A stretch of DNA of 64,000 bases, from contig CAKSNY010000005.1 of assembly GCA_934476455.1 (NCBI GenBank), positions 35,381-99,380 on the forward strand. The letters run 5' to 3'. Positions 35,401-44,166 of this stretch are shown here, piece by piece; position 1 is the stretch's first letter, and each line of letters starts with the position of its first letter. The position numbers and the translations under genes were made by a program. The notes under the pieces are model-generated. The model made no database searches. It had not been told where the DNA came from and saw nothing but the letters and a program-made list of their open reading frames with translations. Source of the DNA: an uncultured Clostridia bacterium. GTDB taxonomy: Bacteria; Bacillota; Clostridia; UMGS1883.

Positions 35401-36074
35401 TTTATTGTAAAGGTTTCGTCCGCCCAGTCAAAATTAAAATTGCCGTAAGCATAAAAATCCTTTGCACCCTCCCAGCGCATCGGACGCGCCTCGTCAATTT
35501 CAAAAAGATAGCCTTCTCCGGAGGATGCAGTGTTTTTTATCTTTGTAAAGGCCTTGTTCGGCCATTCGGCAAGGGTTTGCATTTTCCCGTTTTGTATAAG
35601 CAGCGGCGAAGAAGGCGTTTCCATTTTGTGGCGCTCGACACGCCGCACTGCGCCGAAATCTTCTATTCCGTATTTTGAAAGGGCTGCTGCACGCACCTTG
35701 CCTCGCGCGTTTTCGGGAAGTCTTTTTAAAACGTCCTTGTCCGTAACTGCGGAAAACGCTTCTTTCGGGATATTTTGGGTCATTGTTACATATGCACCCT
35801 CCTCCCCCGTTATATTTATCGGAAGGGCGTTATTTTCTATCTTCACGGTGTCTTTAAGGCGATGCGTGCCGCTTAAAAGTACAATATCGTGCTGCACGCC
35901 GCCCTTTTGTGATAATTCTATTGCACGCTCTATGTTTTTTACCGGCAAAGCGCGCGTCCCGGGGTTTTTGTCGTTTCCGTCCGGTGAAACATATACTTCT
36001 CCGCTTTGGGCAAAGCACACCGCCGCCGAAAGAAGCATAATTACCGCCGATAAAAATACAGTTAATTTTTTCAT
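32466..36074 (-). CDS. SLH-anchored parallel beta-helix glycoside hydrolase (GH141-like)
   Basis: 1202 residues. Signal peptide 1-22. Residues 25-650 form a right-handed parallel beta-helix with N-x-I and N-N-x-F rungs. The segment ETGDAGALYAGRSW around Asp444 and the IYCDD pair Asp483/484 resemble catalytic surroundings of GH141-type enzymes, known from fucosidase/xylanase activity on complex pectin. An FN3-like domain (about 680-770), a concanavalin-like module (about 860-1020) and three C-terminal SLH repeats (about 1035-1202) follow, so the enzyme is displayed on the cell wall. ATG at 36074 with AGGTG is used. It is the last gene of the operon, 8 bp after the TIM-barrel hydrolase. Pectate lyase is an alternative for the beta-helix. 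Confidence 0.7.
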   Translation of the reverse strand: MKKLTVFLSAVIMLLSAAVCFAQSGEVYVSPDGNDKNPGTRALPVKNIERAIELSQKGGVQHDIVLLSGTHRLKDTVKIENNALPINITGEEGAYVTMTQNIPKEAFSAVTDKDVLKRLPENARGKVRAAALSKYGIEDFGAVRRVERHKMETPSSPLLIQNGKMQTLAEWPNKAFTKIKNTASSGEGYLFEIDEARPMRWEGAKDFYAYGNFNFDWADETFTIKTADLKNSRFETAAQTVHGIADGGEVRFINLLEELDSPGEWYLDRESGVLYVYPLNTADAEFTASTEPLFLLSGAARVTFKNIIFEGTCGCGVVMENSNENTVTECEFQNIGQQAVYIKNGKENTISKNYMHDIGKGCVLITGGDKKTLSPSKNIITNNHMERFAVIGKRYCEAIGLLGVGDVVSHNRIHNTPHYVIRFMGNDNIIEYNDIYDAVTETGDAGALYAGRSWTNGGNVIRNNYFHDFKMTGKSGRSAIYCDDYMTGVSVYDNLFENLTTGITLHSAQYCDVENNIFLNILGRSVYLFNIDNSSDEEALSHSKKALDMYNAGRLEEDYRSLYPKSKEMFELYMFRDYTPDNEYYNTKYPYLRDILKGDYILAPRGNVVKNNVSLGGKFDITSGIAQKTGTIENNLALSKGEEGKLPEINREQYGIEGETEAKLKQFSLISPANGETGVDAGDVVLSWEDISGADKYRLTVARDSAFTDIVYDDVLYDTYRRFRNLSFGETTYYWRVEAIASSYLYKDENKRFSDGGFFTFTTAAKDDTALSEEKLYAFLSNVREIYQNLPESENTSELIAGAHLPLEREMKKAQEILLKPTKTNKALENALENVRNAVTVFENSTNPEYINIEDFIKQGEMWSKNTALSGGTAVCRNDGSYGFNGSIKQNTVLKMRARFFISPGGYTSIGLRSAANTTEPWNTREYIFLVKENVIELQRFNGAKRFFFETENKYIKNGESCEIEFGTVTEGGGVRITLFVNGEKLYDYLDTEDAVKTSGKLHIYNNGGSGVEIEGSKADIPKKVSGKEKTYFKLAEIVKSAQSGERPIFPIKDNGHWAFYAVKSLFENGRLEDGSAFLNDLDLPLTRAEFIKTLLSVFDVSYDGDFIKKAMDMGVVKEQKDGFITREEAAVMMYRMIKQDPLYEIYPAGGAYGYADGESIKDYAKEAVKELSKGKILKGENGFFYPKRFITAGEAAALLTK

Positions 36075-36082
36075 TTTCACAC

Positions 36083-38059
36083 CTACCCTATCACAAGTAT
36101 TTCGTGGTTTAAAAGCTTCGGCACGGTAAATTGCAGCACGCCGTTTTCATATGTAAAGTCTGTATTTCCCTTTTGCGTGTGCGAATAAACGTATTCGGGG
36201 CGCTTGTCTGCTTTAAGGCGTACTTTTACGTTGTAAAGCGGAACAATGTCTTCTATAATTTCCGTATTTACGCCGCGCAAAACAGGCTGCGCATAAAGAA
36301 GCTGCAATATTTTTCTGCCGTCGCACTTTTCTGAAAGGCTTACTATGCCGCCCGCGGGCAAATCCGTTTCAAGCGCTTTTTCGTTTCCCAGCAAAGCGTC
36401 CAGTGCATAATGCACAATCTCTTTTGATACAATCGACCCGTTTTTTCTGTAATCTTTAAATATTTCCCACGGGATGAAAACGGTTTTATCTGTTTTGATT
36501 ATACCGTCCTCGGCGCTTTTCGGGTTTGCCGGCGCATGCTTGTGCGACGAAAAATGAAGCGCCGTTCTGTTAAAATACGGGTTTACCCTGTGCGCTGTAC
36601 ATTCCCCGTGCGTTTTTTTAACCGCATAGCCCTGTTCGTACATAACAAAATCGCTTTCGCCCAGGCTTTTAAGCGGAAACAGCGGGTGTATGTAGTCGGG
36701 TCTGTAAGGATTTTCTCCCAAAAACTCTACTCCGAAAAATTCGGGCAGCTTTCCTTCAAAAAGTGCGCTTTTTCCCGTGGCAAGCACCTTTCCGCCGCCC
36801 GATACGTAATCTGAAAGCTTTTTGTAAAGCGCGGCGTCAAGCTCTATTGTGTCGGGCAAAACAATCAGCTTGTACAAATTAAAATCGGCGTATGTGTCTA
36901 TCACGTTAAAAAGGTATTTCCCCTCGTGCAAAATCCTCAGCGCGCCCTCATCCTGCGCATTTGCCATTATATCCATATCGCCTGAAAACGCCGTTTTCTG
37001 ATAGTAGCTGTCAATTGCCTCCGCAGATAAAAGCGCTATATCCGCTATGGGGCGTGTTTCCTTTATGTATTGCTCTTTTTCCTCCAGCTCGCTGTATGCC
37101 GCGCCTATAAGCTTGTAGGTTGCAGCGTCCGCTTTTCCGGACGGGTGCAGCTGGTCGCCCACGGATGATGCAGCGCCGTATACGCAGTTTAGCGCAACCT
37201 CGTACCTCAGTGCGTTCGGGTGTTTAAAGCCGCCGTTTTCGCCCCACGCCGTGTGAAATTTGCCCGTCATCCCGAGGTAATCCACACCGAGCGTACGCAC
37301 ATATGCCGCAGAAAGCGGGAAATGCTCGTACCCGTAGTCGCCCGTTGGCAGGCTTTCAAGCTCGCAGTGGGAATTTGTGCCCGCAATGTCACGTCTGCCG
37401 CGTATAACATGCCCTCCGTTATGAAAAACGGGGAAATCTTTTTTGTATTTATCCACGGCGCTGCGTACGGCACGGGTATAGTTTATGTAAACCTCCTGCG
37501 CCAGCGCCGACGCGTTTTTATCATCATAAGGGTCAAGCCCGCGCCCGCGCATTGTGCGCACGCAGTTTTGGCACCAGCACGGCACCACCCCCGCAATGTC
37601 AAGAAAAAGACCGTCAAAAGTAAATTTTTCCATAACCTCCTCTATCTGTCCGATAAGATAAGGAAGATACGGTGAATTAAAGCACATCCTGTGATACCCC
37701 GGCTCTGCAAAGCTGCGTGCCCAGGTTGTCTGCTCGTTTTTTGCGCGGATAAGCCATTCGGGGTGCCGCCGCGCCATCTTTTCGTCAAGCCCCGCCGAAA
37801 TATAAATCCGGACCGCCGCGCCCGCCGCCCGTGCGGCGTCAATCTGTGCGCTTAAAAGGTCAAATTTTAAGTTAGGGTGCATCTCGCACTTTGTCGTCGG
37901 GTGATACGACCACCCGTGGTGGCATTTTGAAAAGAACGTTACGGAATCTATATGCCCCTCCTTAAGCGCCGCAATAAAGCCCTCGCGGTCAAATTCTTCA
38001 CCGATGCCGGGTATGTCCTCGCTTGTGTGAAAGTCAAGGTGCAGTTGTCTGAATTTCAA
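36083..38059 (-). CDS. TIM-barrel hydrolase with GH42-like trimerisation domain (GHL6-type)
   Basis: 658 residues from a TTG at 38059 that has GGAGAG 6 nt upstream; longer reading upstream would pass through a terminator hairpin. No signal peptide, so cytoplasmic. The N-terminal barrel (about 1-330) shows F-D-G-L-F-L-D-I with a following C-x-C-x-x-C, as in the hypothetical glycosyl hydrolase 6 group related to fucosidases and beta-galactosidases. Residues about 345-500 resemble the beta-galactosidase trimerisation domain (SGGGKVLATGKSALF). The bond cleaved is unknown; an alpha-L-fucosidase-like or beta-galactosidase-like activity is plausible. It follows the esterase gene after a terminator-like hairpin. 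Confidence 0.65.
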   Translation of the reverse strand: MKFRQLHLDFHTSEDIPGIGEEFDREGFIAALKEGHIDSVTFFSKCHHGWSYHPTTKCEMHPNLKFDLLSAQIDAARAAGAAVRIYISAGLDEKMARRHPEWLIRAKNEQTTWARSFAEPGYHRMCFNSPYLPYLIGQIEEVMEKFTFDGLFLDIAGVVPCWCQNCVRTMRGRGLDPYDDKNASALAQEVYINYTRAVRSAVDKYKKDFPVFHNGGHVIRGRRDIAGTNSHCELESLPTGDYGYEHFPLSAAYVRTLGVDYLGMTGKFHTAWGENGGFKHPNALRYEVALNCVYGAASSVGDQLHPSGKADAATYKLIGAAYSELEEKEQYIKETRPIADIALLSAEAIDSYYQKTAFSGDMDIMANAQDEGALRILHEGKYLFNVIDTYADFNLYKLIVLPDTIELDAALYKKLSDYVSGGGKVLATGKSALFEGKLPEFFGVEFLGENPYRPDYIHPLFPLKSLGESDFVMYEQGYAVKKTHGECTAHRVNPYFNRTALHFSSHKHAPANPKSAEDGIIKTDKTVFIPWEIFKDYRKNGSIVSKEIVHYALDALLGNEKALETDLPAGGIVSLSEKCDGRKILQLLYAQPVLRGVNTEIIEDIVPLYNVKVRLKADKRPEYVYSHTQKGNTDFTYENGVLQFTVPKLLNHEILVIG

Positions 38060-38094
38060 GCTAAACTCTCCTTTGTCTTTTACGTTTATGTAGT

Positions 38095-38141
38095 AAAAAA
38101 GGGGACATAAAGCGCCGCCTTGCGGCAATCCGAATGTCCCC
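38095..38141 (-). terminator. Intra-operon terminator or attenuator
   Basis: Minus-strand stem from ATGTCCCC / GGGGACAT (38134-38141, 38101-38108) with an inner GCCGC / GCGGC hairpin and a run of six T (38095-38100). It lies between the esterase and the TIM-barrel gene, so the last two genes are likely expressed at a reduced level by read-through. Confidence 0.75.
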
Positions 38142-38165
38142 CGTTTTTACATTTTAAATTGTCAT

Positions 38166-39599
38166 TTATTTAACGGTTATCTTTTCGCAAACAGGCTCTA
38201 ACGTTTCTCCCTGCTTCCATACGAAAACATAAATGTTTTTGCTGTTTGCCTCCACCGTGTTTGAAATCCCGGTGTATTCGTACGGCGCAAGCGGTGCCGA
38301 CGTTTTAACAACGCCCGTAAGCGCGCCGTTTGCATCGTACTGTGCAAAAAGTGCGTTTGCCGAAATTTCGCTTTCGGTTTTGTTGTAAAGCGTTGCGCTT
38401 GCAAGGCTTCCCGAAAGGGCTTTGTTTGTTATAACAAGCTTTCCGGCTTTGTCGGTGCGGCCATCGTTTACAAACGCGCGTGCAATAATTACATTATCCT
38501 TTAAAGCATCGCTTGTATGTGTTCCCAAAACCGTAATACGCGCGGTATGCTTTTTGTCCTTGTCAAGCCCTGTTACCGTTCCGCGCGGAAATTCCATCGG
38601 CCATGTTCCGCCGTTATAGGTGTTGTAGTTACCTATAAATTCGCCGTCAATTTCAAGACGGAAATTACCGCCGTATTGGTTGCTGCGTGTGCCCAGGCAC
38701 AGGCTGTCGCCATAAAAGTCAAAGCTTACACTGTCGCCTGCGTTCTCGCTCATTTTAAGCGCTGCGGTATATCCGCCCTTGTAGGCGCTGTTTTCGCTCC
38801 AATCACCGGTAAAGTTCATTTCACTGTAACCAAGTGTCCGCGGCGCGCCCTCTTGGCGGTAAGCCGCCTCGGAAAGCCATGCGGCGTTTTTGTCGGGTAC
38901 GAGATAATATGTACCTGTTGTAAGTTCTTTTATAATCTCGTCTGCATACAGCTTATAGCCCGTATCGTTCGGGTGCGTCCCGTCGCCGAGGATTGTTCCC
39001 TCCGCACCGGAGGCTGTAACATAGCCGCCTTTCCTTATATAGCTTTCAAGGTCTATCGCCTTTATGCCGTACCGTGTGCAAAGCTCATCATATACGTCTG
39101 CAAATGAAATTTCATTTTCTTTGTTTATTGCGTCATCGGTGGTATTTATAAATATTACCGCAGGGGCGTTTTCCTCTGCCGCAAGGCGGCGGATTATCCC
39201 CTCCATATAGCCCTTGACTTTGCCGCGCGCTTCCGAATTTGTTTTCTTGCGGTCATTATAGTGGTCGTTTACGGAAAACTCTATAAACACGATGTCGGGC
39301 TTATAGCTTAATACATCGCTTGTCAGCCTGTAATAACCGTACGGGGAATCCGTTCCCGGAATACCCGCATTTACATAGTTTACGGTTTTTCCCGCAAATG
39401 CGGTTTTTAAGTATTCGCCGGTCTGTGAAACATAGTTTTTACTTATATCGCTTGCACCTGCGCCCTGCGTTATCGAGCCGCCCAAAAATACAGCCGTAAC
39501 ACTGTCTTTGTTAAATTCCTTTGTTTGAGCGTTTGCACCTATTGCCATACACAAAACCGATATTAAAACAGCTGTTGCGCAAAGTAATTTTCTTTTCAT
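38166..39599 (-). CDS. Secreted SGNH/GDSL carbohydrate esterase
   Basis: 477 residues, signal peptide 1-24. The SGNH domain (about 30-225) shows block I GGSIT with Ser42, the block III Asn111 in FSVND and block V DGTHPND with Asp206/His209. Such enzymes remove acetyl groups from pectin, rhamnogalacturonan or xylan. A beta domain follows (about 250-375), then a C-terminal Ig-like module (about 385-477) ending V-F-V-W-x-x-G-E-T-L-E-P, a type often seen at the end of secreted clostridial proteins. AGGAGG precedes the ATG. It sits between a repeat-rich secreted protein and cytoplasmic hydrolases. Confidence 0.85.
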   Translation of the reverse strand: MKRKLLCATAVLISVLCMAIGANAQTKEFNKDSVTAVFLGGSITQGAGASDISKNYVSQTGEYLKTAFAGKTVNYVNAGIPGTDSPYGYYRLTSDVLSYKPDIVFIEFSVNDHYNDRKKTNSEARGKVKGYMEGIIRRLAAEENAPAVIFINTTDDAINKENEISFADVYDELCTRYGIKAIDLESYIRKGGYVTASGAEGTILGDGTHPNDTGYKLYADEIIKELTTGTYYLVPDKNAAWLSEAAYRQEGAPRTLGYSEMNFTGDWSENSAYKGGYTAALKMSENAGDSVSFDFYGDSLCLGTRSNQYGGNFRLEIDGEFIGNYNTYNGGTWPMEFPRGTVTGLDKDKKHTARITVLGTHTSDALKDNVIIARAFVNDGRTDKAGKLVITNKALSGSLASATLYNKTESEISANALFAQYDANGALTGVVKTSAPLAPYEYTGISNTVEANSKNIYVFVWKQGETLEPVCEKITVK

Positions 39600-39613
39600 T
39601 TTTATTTCCTCCT

Positions 39614-42600
39614 TTAATTGCTTGCCAAAACGCTGCCGTCTGCGGCGTATGCCGTAACAGCTGCCGAGTCTGCGGCTGTTTTAAGCGTCATTGTAAAGGT
39701 TTTCTCTTCGCCTGCCTTAAACAGCTTTGTAACGCCTGCCTGTGCATCTCCCGCTTTTGCCGCAACCTTAATTGTCTGCGCTGTGGAGGAGGTGTTTTTG
39801 CACACCGCCGTAACAACCATAATATTTCCTGTCTTTGAAGTTGTTTTTGTAACCTGTGCCGAAGCGGTTTCTGAAATTGTTACGGTAAGCGGGTTTGCAA
39901 GCGCCTTATTCGATGCCGAAACAACGTTTGCGGGAATTGTAAGGGTGTAATCGCCCAAAAGCTCCTTTGTATTTACGGTAACCGTTTTCTTATCCTGTGA
40001 AAGCGAATATGTAAACGGATATTTTACGCCGCCCTTTGTCAGGGTAAGTGATGTAAGCGTGCGCGGCTCTACCGCTTCGCTGAAGGTTATCGTTTTTCCA
40101 CTTGCAGCCGCCGTCATGGGCGTTTGTTTAACGGCATAAAACCTGTCAATAAATGTTACGGCTGCGCTTTCGCTGCTTGCAGTGTTTTTGCATGCCGCAC
40201 CAAGTACAACATAGCTTACCTTTGTCATATTATATGCGCTGTCGGCATAGTCGTTTACAGCCTGACCGAGTGCGTACGGTCCGCCCTCGTATGTGTTCGT
40301 GCCGTCTGTCACCTTATAGCTGTACGTGTCAACGGTTTTTGCATCGCCGTCTATATTTACGCTTATTCTTATTGTATACCATGCGTTTGTATCAAGGTCG
40401 CAGATTTTAACCTTTCCGGGGTAATAGTATTTTCCGGATATTGCTGACGGGAAGTCTGCTGTTTTCGCATAAAGGGCGCCGTCTTCAGCCCAAACGGTTT
40501 TTGTATAAGAATAAGGATAAATTTCGTTGCCCTTATCCGTTACAAATGCTATCGGGAAATATTTTGCAGAAGCCTCTGTCATTTTAAAGGTACCCTCAAT
40601 TATATAATTTCCCGCCGTCATTTTCTCGTTTTGGTATCTTATATTTGTAAGATTGCCGTCAATTCCGTAGTTTGACACAAGCTTCAGCGCCGTGCGTGTG
40701 TCCTCGGTTACTGCGGTAATTGCCCCGCTTTCGCCTGTCTGCGCATAACCGTTTGATGTACCCGGCAATTCTGCGCAGTCATTATATACAATATAGTCGG
40801 GCGCCTGCGCCGTTGTAAAGGAAATCGTCTTTGCGGCGCTTACGGAGACGTTTTTGCTGTCAACCACGTTTTTGGGAATATTTATCACGTAATTTGCACT
40901 TCCGGACAAAACACCGCCCTGCGGCACAATTTTAAGCGTCTTTTTATCTTCCGAAAGCGTGTTTGTTGTGCTGACCTGTGCGCCATCCTTTGTAAGCGTT
41001 ACAAGCTCCTTTGAAAAATCGCCCAACGCCCTGTCGAAAGTAACCGACAGTGTTTTTGAAACATCCACATCTGTTTCGTTGTTTGCAACCGATGTGCTTT
41101 CAACCGAAAGCGGTGTGCCTACGCCGTCAAGCTTAAAATTATCCATTTCCACGCTTGCGGTAACACTGTTTTTATATGCTATTGCATTACCGAGGTTTAT
41201 GCCCGTGATGTTCGTCATATTAAAGCTGTCCTGGTCGGACGCGTTGTAATGCAAAGCATGACCGAGCGCATACGGACCGCCTACATAGTTTTGTGTACCG
41301 TCGTCTATGACATAGCTGTATGTGTCATAGGTGGCGCTGTCACCGTCTACATTTATTGTAACGCTTATGTTGTAGGTCTTTGTGCTGTCTATATCTGCAA
41401 TATAGGTATACGCACCGCTTGCCGCTGTATCAAACCCGGGGTGTCCCGTCCACGAATATTGGCTGTTTATGCCATCCTTTCTTGTCCATGCGTACAGCTT
41501 TCCGTTTGATGCAACTATATTTACTGCACTGTAACGGTAGTTTCCCTGTGACTTATTCGTTTGAAATGTAATCGGCGCATAAACTGCGTCTGTCAGCTGG
41601 TTAAACTTAAAATCTGCGCTTACGGTGTAATTGCCTTTATTAAATGTATTCGTAAAGTCAGGTCCTTCTGCTGCATTTTTAATGCGTCCGAAGTTGCTTG
41701 CAGATGTTGTTTTTGCCACCGTTCCTTTATCTGATGTTCCTTTTGCTACCGATACACCGTTCTCCCACGGGAACGTAAATTTTCCGCTGTTTGAGTTATT
41801 ATAGCTTACATCACTGCCGTAATTAAGCGTTGTACTATAAAGGGTTTTGCTTTCAAATTCGCTTGTATCATCGGTTGTGTATATTAAAATGTCCTTCATG
41901 AATACATCGCCGAAGCCCGGGTCGTCTGCCCCCTCAATGCCTTTCGCCGTTACATAGCCCACAGCTATTGTGTCAAGCGAGGTGATTTTTGTATTTTTAA
42001 ATCCCCAGTTCATTGCCGGTATACCAAGCTTAAGCGTATTTGCCGAGGTGTATTCCTTAGCGCCGTCTGTTACATACACCTTATAGGTTGCTTCATTTGT
42101 TCCGGTTTGGTCGTAATTTACAAGCATTTTTACCGTATACCACACATCGGGCTTTACAGCACAAATCTTTTCCTTTGTTGTATCGTCCTGATTAACCTGA
42201 TTTCCGTTATATCCGCTGTTATCACGTGTTGCATAGAGTACGCCGTCCTGAATGTAAACCGTCTTTGATACATTGTTTATGTCTTTTGCACCGTTGTAAA
42301 ACGACACAGGTATGTACAATACGCCCGCGTTTACCTTTTTAAGCTTAAATTTATAGCTTACAACGGCGCCCGACGGGATTTTGCCGCCCGTAATATTGGC
42401 GCTTCTTAAATAATACACATTCGAGTTTCCCGTTCCCTTATAAAACATTTCCTGCGCCTTTTCCTCTGCACTGTATACAAGGCTTGAAGAATCGGAATGC
42501 GGTCCGTAAGTAAAGGTTGAATTTGGATTATCGGCGCCGGCAACATATATTGCGCCGCTGTCAAGCGGCTGTGACGCAAGCACCGTCTGTGTGCTTGCAA

Positions 42601-42670
42601 AAGACGGCACGGCAATAATTGCGGCTGTCATTACAAGCGCCGTAAAAATCGATAATAATTTTTTTACCAT
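39614..42670 (-). CDS. Large secreted repeat protein with concanavalin-like and Big_5-like modules
   Basis: 1018 residues, signal peptide 1-25. Three related beta-sandwich modules (about 27-275, 285-510, 620-815) share motifs ending Y-S-Y-x-x-x-D-G-T-x-x-Y-x-G-G-P-Y-A-L-G in the second and third. Two Ig-like domains (about 520-615 and 820-905, S-V-T-F-D-R-A and I-T-F-S-E-A-V) separate and follow them, and a C-terminal module like that of the esterase closes the protein. I see no catalytic residues and no SLH or sortase signal. A carbohydrate-binding scaffold or soluble polysaccharide-capture protein is inferred. Good ribosome site GGAGAT. Confidence 0.8.
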   Translation of the reverse strand: MVKKLLSIFTALVMTAAIIAVPSFASTQTVLASQPLDSGAIYVAGADNPNSTFTYGPHSDSSSLVYSAEEKAQEMFYKGTGNSNVYYLRSANITGGKIPSGAVVSYKFKLKKVNAGVLYIPVSFYNGAKDINNVSKTVYIQDGVLYATRDNSGYNGNQVNQDDTTKEKICAVKPDVWYTVKMLVNYDQTGTNEATYKVYVTDGAKEYTSANTLKLGIPAMNWGFKNTKITSLDTIAVGYVTAKGIEGADDPGFGDVFMKDILIYTTDDTSEFESKTLYSTTLNYGSDVSYNNSNSGKFTFPWENGVSVAKGTSDKGTVAKTTSASNFGRIKNAAEGPDFTNTFNKGNYTVSADFKFNQLTDAVYAPITFQTNKSQGNYRYSAVNIVASNGKLYAWTRKDGINSQYSWTGHPGFDTAASGAYTYIADIDSTKTYNISVTINVDGDSATYDTYSYVIDDGTQNYVGGPYALGHALHYNASDQDSFNMTNITGINLGNAIAYKNSVTASVEMDNFKLDGVGTPLSVESTSVANNETDVDVSKTLSVTFDRALGDFSKELVTLTKDGAQVSTTNTLSEDKKTLKIVPQGGVLSGSANYVINIPKNVVDSKNVSVSAAKTISFTTAQAPDYIVYNDCAELPGTSNGYAQTGESGAITAVTEDTRTALKLVSNYGIDGNLTNIRYQNEKMTAGNYIIEGTFKMTEASAKYFPIAFVTDKGNEIYPYSYTKTVWAEDGALYAKTADFPSAISGKYYYPGKVKICDLDTNAWYTIRISVNIDGDAKTVDTYSYKVTDGTNTYEGGPYALGQAVNDYADSAYNMTKVSYVVLGAACKNTASSESAAVTFIDRFYAVKQTPMTAAASGKTITFSEAVEPRTLTSLTLTKGGVKYPFTYSLSQDKKTVTVNTKELLGDYTLTIPANVVSASNKALANPLTVTISETASAQVTKTTSKTGNIMVVTAVCKNTSSTAQTIKVAAKAGDAQAGVTKLFKAGEEKTFTMTLKTAADSAAVTAYAADGSVLASN

Positions 42671-42694
42671 TTTTACATCTCCTTTTATTTGTTT

Positions 42695-44128
42695 TTATTT
42701 TTTATTTTTCATAAACTCGTCAACCTGGCGCTGAATTTCCTTCTTTATTTTTTCAGAGCCTGCGTCTTCAAGCTTTTTGCGGTGTTTCTCCCACGATTCC
42801 TCCGTGTAGTTGTAAAGCACATAGGACGAGCTTACAGCCGATACCGCGGAAATTTCGTTTTTAATGGGTGTAATGTCCAGGTTAAAGCCGATAAGCGGAG
42901 AAAGGATGGCTTCGTTATTTTGCTTTTCCGTCTGCTCCCAAACGTCGTCCTCCTGCCCTTCCATTACAAGGGCGTTAAACTGGTTGCCGAACTTCCAGCT
43001 TGCGTTCGGGGTGTAGCCGCTGTTTTGTGTAAGAACAACCTTGTTTTCGTTATTCAAGGTGTAGTGCTTGCCCTCTATACCGAAGCAAATAAGGTTATAA
43101 AGCTCCTTGTCGGTATTTAAAAGGCTTATAAACTTAACCGCTTTTTCCGGATTTTTGGAATTTCTGCCTACGGCAATCATTGTTTTAGCGCCGCCGTCAC
43201 GGAACATATAGGGCTTGTTCCATGCGACATATTCCACCTCCTGACCTATGGTGTTTTTAACCTCTGCCAAAACGCCGGGCTTATACCCCTCGCACGCTAC
43301 GGCATATTTGCCCTGGCTGTAATCGAGCGTATCGTCGCTGAGCCCTACAATATCCTGTCTTATATATCCTTTCTTAAGCCAGTCGCGGAAGGTAAGCACG
43401 CCCTCTTTCCATTCCGGCGTATCGTAGATAAAGAATACCTCGCTTGAAGAGCCGTCCGTTCTTATTGCAACGTTGGACTGTATAACCTCATACTTGCCCT
43501 CAAAAAACAGCCATACGCCCCAGTTGTTACGAAACGGAATAACGTTTTTTCCCTCTCCGTTTTTAACCATTTCCAAAAACGGCTCTATATCCTTTGCGCA
43601 TTTCACGCTGCCAAAGTCAAAATCGTATTTATCGGCATAGCGCTTTTGTACGGTAAAGCCGACGGGAAGCGCAAATATCTGCAAATTGGGCACCGCGTAT
43701 ATACGGTCGTTATTGCGTGCAAACTCCCACGCGTATTCGGGCAGCGCGTCGTAAAGCTCGGGCGCTTCCTTTGCAATAATATCCGTAATATCCAAAAGCC
43801 CCTCGTTTGATACGGCGCTGCTGTACGGATTTACAAACCCCGTAAAGCACAAATCAAACGGCTCTCCCGCTGCCATATTCATACGCATTTTTTCGCTGAA
43901 CGAGCCTGTGTCCACAAACTGCAAATTGATTTTTGCACCGATTTTCTTTTCCGTGATTTCGTTCACCTTGCTTATTACGCTTTCAATGTCCGACTGCTTG
44001 TCACCCGGAACATACCACGTAAGCGTGGGCACAGAATCCTTTGACGCTTTTTTCCCGCAGCCCGTAAATGCCGCAAGCGATACAAGCATTACAAGCGCAA
44101 GAATTGAAGATAAAACCTTTTTTTTCAT
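42695..44128 (-). CDS. Sugar ABC transporter substrate-binding lipoprotein
   Basis: 477 residues; lipobox F-T-G-C with Cys24. The mature part begins LTWYVPGDKQSD and continues with the family 1 solute-binding pattern, as in LplA-like oligosaccharide receptors. AAAGGAAAG precedes the ATG. It is last of the three importer genes (permease, permease, receptor) within the long SLH operon, so it should deliver the oligosaccharides released by the surface enzymes of this locus. Low similarity by eye to the receptor at 7699 suggests a different ligand. Confidence 0.9.
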   Translation of the reverse strand: MKKKVLSSILALVMLVSLAAFTGCGKKASKDSVPTLTWYVPGDKQSDIESVISKVNEITEKKIGAKINLQFVDTGSFSEKMRMNMAAGEPFDLCFTGFVNPYSSAVSNEGLLDITDIIAKEAPELYDALPEYAWEFARNNDRIYAVPNLQIFALPVGFTVQKRYADKYDFDFGSVKCAKDIEPFLEMVKNGEGKNVIPFRNNWGVWLFFEGKYEVIQSNVAIRTDGSSSEVFFIYDTPEWKEGVLTFRDWLKKGYIRQDIVGLSDDTLDYSQGKYAVACEGYKPGVLAEVKNTIGQEVEYVAWNKPYMFRDGGAKTMIAVGRNSKNPEKAVKFISLLNTDKELYNLICFGIEGKHYTLNNENKVVLTQNSGYTPNASWKFGNQFNALVMEGQEDDVWEQTEKQNNEAILSPLIGFNLDITPIKNEISAVSAVSSSYVLYNYTEESWEKHRKKLEDAGSEKIKKEIQRQVDEFMKNKK

Positions 44129-44166
44129 TATCTCTTTCCTTTCTTATATGTATAAATTTAAATTTA

